52,995 nucleotides of DNA, from assembly GCA_038251325.1 (NCBI GenBank), contig JBBSBL010000011.1, positions 1 to 52,995 on the forward strand, written 5' to 3'. Origin of the DNA: JBBSBL01 sp038251325. GTDB lineage: Bacteria; Actinomycetota; Thermoleophilia; Solirubrobacterales; Solirubrobacteraceae. Within the stretch, counting starts at the first letter, position 1. Every line of letters begins with the position of its first letter. A program made the position numbers and the translations under genes. Under the pieces are notes generated by a model. The model did no database searches and was not told where the DNA came from. It saw only the letters and a list, made by a program, of their open reading frames with translations. This document shows, piece after piece, positions 8,134-17,200 of this stretch.

Positions 8134-8825
8134 GTGCGCCTCATCGTCGCCCGCTGCGAGGTCCGCTACACGGGCCGGCTCACCGCGCGCCTGCCGATGG
8201 CGCTGCGGCTGCTGATGCTCAAGTCCGACGGCTCGGTGATGGTCCACGCGGACACGGGCGGCTTCAAGCCGCAGAACTGGATGACGCCGCCGACGGCGAT
8301 CGAGGAGGAGGACGGGCCGCGGCGGCGCATCGTCGTGCGCAAGCGGGCCGGAGCGAGCGAGGACCGCCTGGAGATCGAGATCGCCGAGGTCCTCTCCGAC
8401 GTGACCCACGACATGGGCGAGGCCGCCGCGCTGGAGAAGGACGGCGTCGAGCGCGATCTCCAGGAGGCGCTGGCCGCCGCGCCGGAGTGGTGCGGCGAGG
8501 GGCTGCGCCTCGTGCGCCGCGAGTGGGGCACGGACATCGGGCCCGTCGACCTGATGTGCCGCGACGCGCAGGACGGCTGGGTGGCCGTCGAGATCAAGCG
8601 CGTGGGCACGATCGACGCCGTCGAGCAGCTCACCCGCTACCTCGAGCGAATCCGGCTCGACCCCGCGCTCGGGGCGTGCACCGGTGTGCTGGCCGCCGAG
8701 ACGATCAAGCCGCAGGCCAGAGTGCTGGCGGAGTCGCGCGGCATCGCCTGCGCCGAGATCGACCTCGCGGTGGTCCGCGGGGAGCGCGAGCCGGAGCTGA
8801 CGCTGTTCGCCGGTCAGGGGGCTGA
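8134..8825 (+). CDS. nucS: Endonuclease NucS/EndoMS, stop codon missing as sequenced
   Basis: Mismatch-specific DNA endonuclease of Actinomycetota and archaea, the core of non-MutSL mismatch repair. The N-terminal dimerisation domain starts RLIVARCEV and contains HADTGGFKPQNWMTPP. The C-terminal RecB-like nuclease domain has REWGTDIGPVDLMCRD and VAVEIKRVGTIDAVEQLTRYLE, with the Asp and Glu-x-Lys catalytic residues. It reaches the family's usual end at PELTLF, like the terminal clamp-binding LRLF of mycobacterial NucS. The frame then has no stop and stays open through the next two genes to 11478. One extra G in the five-G run at 8817-8821 would bring the TGA at 8823-8825 into frame; I give that as the end. 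The GTG at 8134 lies ten bases after a TAGGCT box. Confidence 0.87.
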
Positions 8826-8827
8826 CG

Positions 8828-10672
8828 ATGGCCGCTCGGGGAGGTGGACGGGTCTCGGAGCAGATCCCCAGGGTGTCGGACGTCGGTCGCAGGGACAGCA
8901 CCAGCGGGCGAGCGGGATCGCGCAAGCGCCGCGCTTGGCTGGCCGCCTCGGTGTGCGCGCTGGCGGTCTGGGCGACGGGCTGCAACCCGACCAGCCAGTA
9001 CGGGCCGCTGCAGTCCCAGTGGACGGGGCGGACCGGTGCGTTCATCGCCGCCAAGCCGGCGACGAGCGCGGGGGTTGTGTACGTGGGCTCCTGGGACGGC
9101 TACGAGTACGCCTACGACGAGGCCTCGGGAGCGCTGAGGTGGCGTACCAATCTTGGGCAGACGACCGGCCTCTGCCCCGAGACGGTGACCGCCGGGGTCA
9201 CATCCTCGCCGTGGCTCGAGGGCGGTGCGGCGTACCTGGGGGGCGGGGACTCGAACTGGTACGCGCTCGACGTCGCCTCGGGCGCTGTGCGGTGGAGCAT
9301 CGGGCTCGGCGACAACAGCACCACCGGTGGGCTCTACAACTGGTCGAGTCCGATCGTGTACGGCGGCCACGCCTACGTCGGCACCTCCAGCCTCTGCGAC
9401 GGCCCACTGGTGCAGGGCAAGGTGCTGCGGGTCAACGTCACCACGCATCAGGTCGACACCGTCTGGAAGGTCGTGGCGGACAACCAGGTCGGCGGCACGA
9501 TCTGGACGAGCCCGGTCGTCGACCCCGCCAGCAACACGGTGTTCGTCACGACCGGCACGCGGCCCGCCCCCAGCGAGCGCTACGCCGAGGCGATCGTGGC
9601 GCTCGACGCCACCACGCTCGCCGTGAAGAGCTACTGGGCGCTGCCACTCGACGACCCGACCCCGGACGCCGACTGGGGTACCTCGCCCACCCTGTTCACC
9701 GACAGCGGCGGTCGGCAACTCGTGGCGGCGATCAACAAGAACGGGATCCTGTACGCCTTCTCGCGCGGCGACCTGGGCGCCGGGCCGGTCTGGCAGGTGC
9801 GGATCGCGGAGGGCGGCGGCTGTCCGAACTGCGGCGACGGGTCGGCCTCCAACGGGGCCTTCGACGGGCAGCGGCTCTACTTCGCCGGCGGGCGCACCAC
9901 GATCGCCGGCAAGGCCTACAAGGGCTCGGTCCGCGCGATCGACCCTGCGACCGGCGCGATCGTCTGGGAGCTGGGTCTGCCGGCCGAGGTGCTGGGCGCG
10001 CTCAGCATCGCGAACGGCATGCTCGTCGTTCCCGACAGGCTGGCCCTCTGGGTCGTCGATCCGACGTCCGGCGTGACGCTGTACGGCAACGACCTGGGCA
10101 GCGAGATCTTCGCCGCCGCCACGGTCGCGGACGGCCACCTGTTCCTCGGAACGGGCGACGGCGTCGTCCACGCGCTGGCCTACCCGGCGTCGGCCGGCGC
10201 CGGCGCGGCCCGGGCGCAGGCCCCCGGCGCCTCGGCGGCGCTCGCCGCGGACGCCGCGGGCGCCACGCCACAGAGCGCCGGCTCGACCTTCGCCGCGCCG
10301 GTCGCCCTCGCCGCAGGTCCTGGCTGCACCGTGGCGGGCGCGGCCCCCTCGGCGGCGGGCGCGATCGTGATCGACCGGCTCGCGGTCGCCCCGGCGGGGC
10401 AGGCGCGCGGGACCTCGGCCACGGTGGAGGCGTACGCGAATGGCAGCTGCGCGGGCCCGGCGATCGCGAGCGTCGCACTCGCGGGCGGTCACTCCACCGT
10501 GCGAGTCTCCCGAGGGCTCGCGGTGCAACCGGGAACGGTCGTCTCGATCGCCGCCACCCGCGCTGTTCGCCTGCGGGTGCGGCTCTCGGGCCGGGTCGCC
10601 GACACCGCGGCATCGGCCGCGACAGGGCCTCCGCCCGCGCGCAGGACGGCGCCGCCGACCTCGCTGCCGTGA
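8828..10672 (+). CDS. PQQ-like beta-propeller repeat lipoprotein
   Basis: 614 residues from an ATG two bases after the presumed nucS stop. An unusually long 35-residue N-terminus with an RKRR cluster precedes a hydrophobic segment and WATGC, a plausible but imperfect lipobox (Cys51 or so). Residues about 60-460 contain PQQ/BamB-type blade repeats, e.g. VVYVGSWDGYEYAYDEASG, AAYLGGGDSNWYALDVASG, GSVRAIDPATGAIVWELG and LFLGTGDGVVHALAYP, plus a CPNC pair. The last 150 residues are Ala-rich and then beta-rich with two cysteines. It is probably exported and surface-anchored. Enzymatic dehydrogenase activity cannot be claimed from these repeats. Codon choice looks somewhat less G/C-biased than in neighbours. 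Confidence 0.82.
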   Translation: MAARGGGRVSEQIPRVSDVGRRDSTSGRAGSRKRRAWLAASVCALAVWATGCNPTSQYGPLQSQWTGRTGAFIAAKPATSAGVVYVGSWDGYEYAYDEASGALRWRTNLGQTTGLCPETVTAGVTSSPWLEGGAAYLGGGDSNWYALDVASGAVRWSIGLGDNSTTGGLYNWSSPIVYGGHAYVGTSSLCDGPLVQGKVLRVNVTTHQVDTVWKVVADNQVGGTIWTSPVVDPASNTVFVTTGTRPAPSERYAEAIVALDATTLAVKSYWALPLDDPTPDADWGTSPTLFTDSGGRQLVAAINKNGILYAFSRGDLGAGPVWQVRIAEGGGCPNCGDGSASNGAFDGQRLYFAGGRTTIAGKAYKGSVRAIDPATGAIVWELGLPAEVLGALSIANGMLVVPDRLALWVVDPTSGVTLYGNDLGSEIFAAATVADGHLFLGTGDGVVHALAYPASAGAGAARAQAPGASAALAADAAGATPQSAGSTFAAPVALAAGPGCTVAGAAPSAAGAIVIDRLAVAPAGQARGTSATVEAYANGSCAGPAIASVALAGGHSTVRVSRGLAVQPGTVVSIAATRAVRLRVRLSGRVADTAASAATGPPPARRTAPPTSLP

Positions 10673-10693
10673 ACGATCGCGGAGCGGAGGCCA

Positions 10694-10699
10694 TATCGT
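10694..10699 (+). promoter_or_regulatory. -10 box of enoyl-CoA hydratase gene (leaderless type)
   Basis: TATCGT eight bases before the ATG at 10708, in the 35-bp gap after the beta-propeller gene. Confidence 0.45.
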
Positions 10700-10707
10700 C
10701 CCGCGCC

Positions 10708-11478
10708 ATGACCGACGACCCCGCCGTCCTCACCGAGCGCCGCGACCGCGTCCTGCTCGTCACGCTCAACCGTCCCGACCAGCGCAACGCCGTGAATGCC
10801 GCTCTCGCCGCCGGCGTCGCCGCCGCGCTGGACGAGCTCGACGACACCCCCGAGCTCACGCTCGGCATCCTCACCGGCGCCGGCGCCGGCTTCTCCGCGG
10901 GGATGGACCTCAAGGCCTTCGTGGCCGGCGAGAGCCCCTACGTCGAGGGGCGGGGCTTCGCCGGCATCACCCAGCGCGGCGCGCGCAAGCCGCTCATCGC
11001 GGCGATCGAGGGCTTCGCCGTGGCCGGCGGGCTTGAGGTCGCGCTCTCGTGCGACCTCATCGTCGCCGCGCGCGACGCCCGCCTCGGCATCCCGGAGGTC
11101 AAGCGCAGCCTCGCCGCGGCCGCGGGCGCCTTGATCCGCCTGCCCAAGCGGATGCCCTATCACCTGGCGATGGAGCTCGCGCTCACCGGCGATCCGATCA
11201 CCGCCGAGCGCGCGGCCGGGGTCGGCCTCGTCAACCGGATCGCGGAGCCCGGACGCGCGGTCGAGGCCGCGCTCGAGCTCGGCGCCCGGATCGCCAAGAA
11301 CGGGCCGCTGGCCATCGGCGCCTCCAAGCAGGTGCTCGCCTCGGCGCTCGACTGGACCGAGGCGGAGGCCTGGGAGAAGCAGGCCGCGATCGTCGGTCCC
11401 GTGTTCGCGTCGAAGGACGCGCAGGAGGGCGCGAAGGCCTTCGCCGAGAAGCGCGACCCCGTCTGGCGCGGGGAGTAG
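10708..11478 (+). CDS. Enoyl-CoA hydratase/isomerase (crotonase) family
   Basis: 256 residues, full length for a crotonase. It hydrates trans-2-enoyl-CoA in fatty-acid or amino-acid beta-oxidation. The oxyanion-hole segments are GAGAGFSAGMDLKAF and IEGFAVAGGLEVAL. Both acid/base glutamates of true hydratases are present, one in AGGLEVALSCDL and one in RLGIPEV, which argues against a decarboxylase or dehalogenase variant. The C-terminus has the usual amphipathic helices (AEAWEKQAAIVGPVFASKDAQEGAKAF). The gene stands alone, without other beta-oxidation genes beside it. Confidence 0.9.
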   Translation: MTDDPAVLTERRDRVLLVTLNRPDQRNAVNAALAAGVAAALDELDDTPELTLGILTGAGAGFSAGMDLKAFVAGESPYVEGRGFAGITQRGARKPLIAAIEGFAVAGGLEVALSCDLIVAARDARLGIPEVKRSLAAAAGALIRLPKRMPYHLAMELALTGDPITAERAAGVGLVNRIAEPGRAVEAALELGARIAKNGPLAIGASKQVLASALDWTEAEAWEKQAAIVGPVFASKDAQEGAKAFAEKRDPVWRGE

Positions 11479-11519
11479 CGCCCCTACAGACCCGCCGCCG
11501 CCCTGTCGATGTGAACGGG

Positions 11520-13523
11520 ATGCGGTCCCTGCCCGCCCGTCCCGCGATCCTGCGTGCCGTCGCGGCCCTTCTGCTCGTGGCGCTGCTGCTCCACCTGGCG
11601 CACAACGTCGCCGGCCTCGGCCGTCCCGCGGCCGACACGGCGAGCGACGTCGTCCACCACGCGATCCTCTTCGCCGCCGCGGGCGTGATCCTGTGGCGCG
11701 CCGCGCGCGTGCCCGCGGACCGCGCCGCCTGGATCGCGCTCGGGATCGGCGTGCTCTCGTGGTCGGTCGGCGAGCTGCTGTGGACGCTGGTCTACGTGAA
11801 GATGGATCCCCAGCCGTTCCCGTCGGTGAGCGACGGGCTGTGGCTCGCGGCGCTGCCCGCGTGGTACACCGGCCTCGTGCTGCTCGTGCGTGGCCGCATC
11901 GACCGTCTCCCGCGCACCGCCTGGCTGGACGGCCTCATCGCGGCGCTCGCGCTCACCGCGCTCGTCGCCGCGCTCGTCTTCCCGTCGATCGAGGCGACGA
12001 CCGGGGGCACGCCCGAGACCATCGCGACGAACCTCGCCTACCCGATCGGCGACGTGGTGCTCCTCGGACTCGTGCTCTACGCCTTCGCGATGGCGAGCTG
12101 GCGGCCGGGGCGGGTGTGGCTGCTGCTCGGCGCCGGCTTCCTGCTCGTGGCGGCCGCCGACCTCGCGTTCCTCTACCAGCAGGCCACCGGCACCTTCCAG
12201 GAGCAGCGCTGGGTCGACGCCCTGTGGCCCTCGGGCTTCACGCTGCTCGCCATCGCCGCGCTGGTCCCGCCCGGCCGTCCCGTGCCGGGCGGCCGCGACC
12301 GCCGCACGCTCGTCGTCCCGCTCGGCTTCGCGGTCGCCGCGGTCGCGATCATCGGGCTCGACCAGCTCGAGCGCCAGAACCGCGTGGCGGTCTTCATCGC
12401 CTTGGCCACCCTCGGCGCGATCCTGGCGCGGACCTGGCTCACCTTCCGCGAGAACCAGCGCCTGCTCCACGGCTCGCGCGAAGAGGCGCTCACCGACCCG
12501 CTGACCGGCCTGGGCAACCGCCGCCGCCTCCTGCTCGACCTCGATGACGCGCTGCTCGCCGCCGCGGGCGGGACGTCGCGCACGCTGGTGCTCTTCGACC
12601 TCGACGGGTTCAAGAGCTACAACGACGCGTTCGGCCACCCGGCCGGCGACGCGCTGCTCCAGCGCCTCGGCGACAAGCTCGCCGCGGCCGTGGCCAGCCA
12701 CGGAACCGCGTATCGCCTCGGCGGGGACGAGTTCTGCGTGCTGCTTGACCGGGCCGGCGACGTGGCCGAGCCGGTGATCGCCGTCGCGGCCGGCGTGCTC
12801 ACCGAGGAGGGCGACGCGTTCAGCGTCACCTGTTCCCACGGCGCGGTCATCCTGCCCGCGGACGCCGCCGACCGCGCCGAGGCGCTCCGCGTCGCCGACC
12901 GCCGGATGTACGCGCAGAAGGACTCGCGGCGCGGGTCGGCCGGGCGGCAGACGAGCGACGCGCTCATGCGCGCCCTGAAGGAGCGCGACGCCGGGCTCTC
13001 CGGCCATCTGATGCAGGTCGGCGAGCTCGCGCGCGAGGTCGGCCGGGCGATGGGGCTCGACGCCGAGGCGCTCGACGAGGTGGCGCGCGCGGCCGAGCTG
13101 CACGACGTCGGCAAGGTCGCGATCCCCGATGCCATCCTCGAGAAGCCCGGCGCGCTCACCGAGACCGAGTGGCGCTACATGCACCGCCACACGGTGATCG
13201 GGGAGCGCATCCTCTCCGCGGCGCCGGCCCTCGTCCCGGTCGCGCGGATCGTCCGCGCCTCGCACGAGCGCTGGGACGGGTCCGGCTACCCCGACCGGCT
13301 CGCCGGCGAGGACATCCCGCTCGGGGCGCGGATCGTCGCGGTCTGCGACGCCTTCCACGCGATGACCTCCAACCGCCCCTACCAGGCGGCGGTGCCAATG
13401 GAGGCGGCGCTCGTCGAGCTGCGTCGCTGCGCCGGCGCGCAGTTCGACCCGCAGGTCGTGGAGAGCTTCTGCACCACCGTGGCGCAGGGCCTCGCGGCCG
13501 CCGTCAGCCCGGTTCCCCGCTGA
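11520..13523 (+). CDS. Membrane-bound GGDEF and HD-GYP hybrid protein (c-di-GMP turnover)
   Basis: 667 residues from the ATG at 11520 (a GTG at 11511 would add three). About ten membrane helices fill residues 10-315, an MHYT/MASE-like sensor of unknown ligand. A GGDEF domain begins at DPLTGLGNRRRLL, and the active-site loop LGGDEF is intact at residues 401-405. There is no RxxD inhibitory site just upstream (SHGTAYRL). An HD-GYP domain follows, with HDVGK at 528-532 and DGSGYP ending at Pro591, then VCDAFHAMTSNRPY. The protein could therefore both make c-di-GMP and hydrolyse it with the metal-dependent HD-GYP site. Its 3' end overlaps the convergent yjbQ by 20 bases. Confidence 0.9.
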   Translation: MRSLPARPAILRAVAALLLVALLLHLAHNVAGLGRPAADTASDVVHHAILFAAAGVILWRAARVPADRAAWIALGIGVLSWSVGELLWTLVYVKMDPQPFPSVSDGLWLAALPAWYTGLVLLVRGRIDRLPRTAWLDGLIAALALTALVAALVFPSIEATTGGTPETIATNLAYPIGDVVLLGLVLYAFAMASWRPGRVWLLLGAGFLLVAAADLAFLYQQATGTFQEQRWVDALWPSGFTLLAIAALVPPGRPVPGGRDRRTLVVPLGFAVAAVAIIGLDQLERQNRVAVFIALATLGAILARTWLTFRENQRLLHGSREEALTDPLTGLGNRRRLLLDLDDALLAAAGGTSRTLVLFDLDGFKSYNDAFGHPAGDALLQRLGDKLAAAVASHGTAYRLGGDEFCVLLDRAGDVAEPVIAVAAGVLTEEGDAFSVTCSHGAVILPADAADRAEALRVADRRMYAQKDSRRGSAGRQTSDALMRALKERDAGLSGHLMQVGELAREVGRAMGLDAEALDEVARAAELHDVGKVAIPDAILEKPGALTETEWRYMHRHTVIGERILSAAPALVPVARIVRASHERWDGSGYPDRLAGEDIPLGARIVAVCDAFHAMTSNRPYQAAVPMEAALVELRRCAGAQFDPQVVESFCTTVAQGLAAAVSPVPR

Positions 13524-13929
13524 GGGTCAGCGTGAGCGATCGCGGGCCGCCACGGTCGCGCAGCTCGCACAGGTAGATCCCCTGCCAGGTGCCCAGCGCG
13601 AGTCCGCCGCGCGCCACGGGCACGGTGAGCGAGGGCCCCAGCAGCGACGCCTTGACGTGGGCCGGCATGTCGTCGTCGCCCTCGAGCGTGTGGGTCCAGT
13701 ACGGCGCGCCGTCGGGCACCGCGCGGTCGAACCACGTCGCGAAGTCCCGGCGGACGTCGGGGCTCGCGTTCTCGTTCAGCGTGAGCGCCGCCGAGGTGTG
13801 GCGGATGAAGATGTTGAGCAGCCCGGCCTCGAGTTGGCGCAGCTCGGGGAGGGCGGCGACCACCTCGCCCGTGACGAGGTGATACCCGCGCGGCCGGGGG
13901 TCGAGCACGAGGTCGCGCGAGAGCCACAC
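13504..13929 (-). CDS. yjbQ: YjbQ family protein (UPF0047)
   Basis: 141 residues, full length for the family. The conserved core NIFIRHTSAALTLNENASPDVRRDF is complete, followed by the GDDDMPAHVKASLLG and GTWQGIYLCEL motifs of the trimeric YjbQ fold. Members have weak thiamine-phosphate synthase activity in vitro, but the physiological role is unknown. The GTG at 13929 is chosen because homologous sequence begins a few residues later. The gene lies 25 bases downstream of the alkyltransferase-like gene on the same strand and its end overlaps the GGDEF-HD-GYP gene tail to tail. Confidence 0.85.
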   Translation of the reverse strand: MWLSRDLVLDPRPRGYHLVTGEVVAALPELRQLEAGLLNIFIRHTSAALTLNENASPDVRRDFATWFDRAVPDGAPYWTHTLEGDDDMPAHVKASLLGPSLTVPVARGGLALGTWQGIYLCELRDRGGPRSLTLTLSGEPG

Positions 13930-13954
13930 GGAGGAGGATGATGGCGGTTGGCGG

Positions 13955-14236
13955 TCAGTCCCGCAGCCGGGTGGCCCGGAGGTCCACGCGCCCGCCGGCG
14001 GTGAACGGCACACCCTCGGCCTCGAGTCGCCGGCGCTGGTCGCCTCCCTTGGCCAGCGTGCCGTCCGCCCGCACGATGCGGTGCCAGGGCACCGCCGGAT
14101 CGTCGGTGGCTCCGAGCACCGCGCCGGCCAGGCGCGGGGCGCCCGGGGAGACGTCGCCGTAGGTCCGCACGAAGCCGGGCGGCGTCGCACCGACGCGGGC
14201 GAGGATGCGGCGGGCGCGGGGGCCGGCGAGGTCCAC
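13955..14236 (-). CDS. Alkyltransferase-like protein (MGMT fold, Cys replaced by Trp)
   Basis: 93 residues. This is the C-terminal DNA-binding domain of O6-alkylguanine-DNA alkyltransferase: a winged helix with GFVRTYGDVS, then PWHRIVRADGTLAKGG. The reactive cysteine of PCHR is tryptophan here (PWHR), the hallmark of ATL proteins, which bind and flip O6-alkylguanine but do not dealkylate; they hand the lesion to nucleotide excision repair. The GTG at 14236 is preceded by a TACCCT box ten bases away. It may be cotranscribed with yjbQ. Confidence 0.82.
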   Translation of the reverse strand: MDLAGPRARRILARVGATPPGFVRTYGDVSPGAPRLAGAVLGATDDPAVPWHRIVRADGTLAKGGDQRRRLEAEGVPFTAGGRVDLRATRLRD

Positions 14237-14284
14237 GGGCCAGGAGAGGGTAGGCCCGCGGTCGGCCTGGCTCGCCCCCGGGCG

Positions 14285-17200
14285 CTACCGCTCGCCCGGC
14301 AGCTTCTTGGGATACATCGCCACGGGCCGACCGAGGTCAAGGGCGGTGGTCACGATCCGGTTCTGCTCCGCGCTGTGGGTGACCGGGTAGCCCTCGCCCG
14401 GGCTCGCCCGCTCCGGGCGGCCGATGTAGCCGAAGGAGAGCGCCTCGGGCAGGATCTGCATGAGCCGCGGAGACATGTGCGCGCGGGGGCCCATGTTGCG
14501 CGGCTCCTCCTGCACCCATACGACCTCCTCGAGGTTCGGGTAGCGGCCGATCAGCTCCAGGATCTGGCCCTGGGGGAAGGGGTAGAGGAGCTCGACGCGG
14601 GCGACCGCCACGCCGGGGTTGTCCTTCCGCGAGGCGTGCCCGACGAGGTCGTAGTAGATCTTGCCGGTGCACAGGACGAGCCGCGTGACCGCCGCCTCGT
14701 CGACGCGCGGCTCGGCGAGCACCGGGAAGAAGCGGCCCTCACTGAGATGCTCGATGCGGTTGGTGGCCTGCGTCAGGCGCAGCAGGCTCTTCGGCGTCAT
14801 CATGATCAGCGGGCGTAGCTTCGCGATCTTCGCCTGACGGCGCAGGAGGTGGAAGTACTGGGCCGGCGTCGTGGGGTTCGCCACGCGGATGTTGCCCTCC
14901 GCGGCGAGCTGGAGGAAGCGCTCGAGCCGCGCCGAGGAGTGCTCGGGGCCGGAGCCTTCGTAGCCGTGGGGCAGGAGCAGCGTGAGCCGGGTCGTCTGCC
15001 CCCACTTGGCCAGCCCGGAGATGATGAACTGGTCGACGATGACCTGCGCGGCGTTCACGAAGTCGCCGAACTGCGCCTCCCAGAGCACCAGCGTCTCCGG
15101 GCCCTCCTGGGAGTAGCCGTACTCGAAGCCGAGCGCCGCCGTCTCGGACAGCGGCGAGTTGTGCAGCTCCATCGAGGCGAGCGCGTCGGGCAGGTGCTGG
15201 ATCGGGCAGAAGGCCTGCCCGCTCTGCGCGTCGTGGAGCACGAGGTGGCGCTGGGAGAACGTGCCGCGCTCGGTGTCCTGCCCGGTGAGGCGGATCGGCG
15301 CTCCCTCGACGAGCAGCGAGGCGAAGGCCAGCGACTCCGCGTGGGCCCAGGTGATGCCGCCGTCGGCGCCGAGCGCGGCGCGGCGCGCCTCGAGCTGACG
15401 GGCGAGCTTCGGGTGGACGGTGAAGCCGTCGGGGACGCGGAGCAGCTCCTCGTTGAGCTCGCGCAGCCGATCGGCGGGCACCGCGGTCTCGAGGTCCGGG
15501 CTCGGCGTGCGGTCGAGTTGGTACTCGCCGGTCTGCTGCTCGGGCGTCTCCGCGCGCTCGATCGCCGCCTTGAGCTCCTCGTGATCGTGGGAGAGGATCT
15601 GCCAGACCGCGTCTACCTCGGCGTCGGCCTCCTCCTGGGTCACCTCGCCCTCGCCGACGAGCTTCTTGGCGAACAGCTCGCGGACCGAGGGGTGCTTCTT
15701 GATCCGCGCGTACATCTCGGGCTGGGTGTACGCGGGCTCGTCGGCCTCGTTGTGACCGAAGCGGCGGTAGCCGATCAGGTCGATGAGGACGTCGTGGCCG
15801 AACTCCTGGCGGAAGGCGAAGGCGAGGCGCACGGCCTGGATGCAGGCCTCGACGTCGTCGGCGTTGACGTGGATGATCGGGACGTCGAAGCCCATCGCGA
15901 GGTCCGAGGCCCAGCGGGTCGAGCGCCCGTCGTCGGGGTCGGTGGTGAAGCCCACCTGGTTGTTCTGGATCAGGTGGACCGTGCCGCCGACCGTGTAGCC
16001 GTCGAGCGCCTGGAGGTTGAGCGTCTCGGCGACGACGCCCTGGCCGGGGAAGGCGGCGTCGCCGTGCAGCACGATCGGGATCGCCGCGTTGCGGTCGTAC
16101 CGGGCGACCGGGCCCGTGCGGTCGGTCTGCACGGCGCGGCTCGCGCCAACGACGACCGGGGAGACGAACTCGAGGTGGCTGGGGTTCGACTCGAGCCGGA
16201 CGAGGATCTGCTCGCCGCTCGGCAGCGGGTAGCTCCCGCGGAAGCCGTGGTGGTACTTCACGTCCCCGGTCCCGCCCTGGGGGATCGTCGTCACGGCCTC
16301 GAGCGTCGAGGCGCCCTCGAACTCGGCGAAGATCGTGTCGTAGGGCCGCCCGAGGTTGTGGGCGAGCACGTTGAGCCGGCCACGGTGCGCCATCCCGATG
16401 ACGACCTCGCGGGCGCCGACGCCGCCGGCGAGGACGATCGTCTCGTCGATCATCGGGACGGTCATGTCGAGGCCCTCGATCGAGAACTGCTTCTGGCCGA
16501 GGTAGGCCTTGTGCATGAAGCGCTCGAGCGCGTCCACCTGCGTGAGCCGGTGCAGCAGGGCGCGCCGCTCCTCCGACGGAAGGGGGTGGCGGAAGGTTCC
16601 GGACTCGATGCGCTCGCGCAGCCACATCCGCTGGCGGTGCGAGGCGATGTGCTCGATCTCGTAGGCCATCGTCCCGCAGTACGTCGCGTGGAGGTTCGGC
16701 AGCGCCTCCTCGAGCGTCTCGCCCGGCACGTACATCCGCAGGATCCGCGCGGGGATCTGCGCCATCAGCTCGGGCGTGAGGTTGAGCCGCTCCGGGTCGA
16801 GCGCGGGGTCGCCTACGGGCTCGGCCCCCAGCGGGTCCAGGCGCGCGGCGAGGTGACCGTGGCTGCGGTGCGCCTTGACGAGCGAGGTGGCGGCCTGGAC
16901 AGCCTGGAGGAGCTCCTCGCTCGGCGGGGCGGCCGCGGTCGCGGGCGCCGGAGCGGGGGCCGCCGGGGTCGCGGCGGCGGCGGCCGCCGCGCGCTCGGGC
17001 AGCGGCGGCAGCGCGACCCCGAGGCCGGAGAAGACCTGCTCGTAGAACTCGCCCTGGCCCTGGAGGTAGGCCTCGATGCGCTGGAGGAAGCGACCGGACT
17101 CGGCGCCCTGGATGATCCGGTGGTCGTAGGTCGAGGTCATCGTCATGACCTTCTCGGCGCCGATCGCCGCGTCGACCTCGCCGAGGCCGACGGGGTAGGC

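Noticed and set aside
8113..11478. A single 1121-residue protein joining nucS and enoyl-CoA hydratase
   Set aside because: The middle part is a shadow of the beta-propeller gene in another frame. The hydratase has its own start and -10 box, so the continuity comes from a missing nucS stop and coincident frames.
13955..14236. Functional O6-methylguanine-DNA methyltransferase
   Set aside because: The acceptor cysteine is tryptophan (PWHR), so it is an alkyltransferase-like protein.
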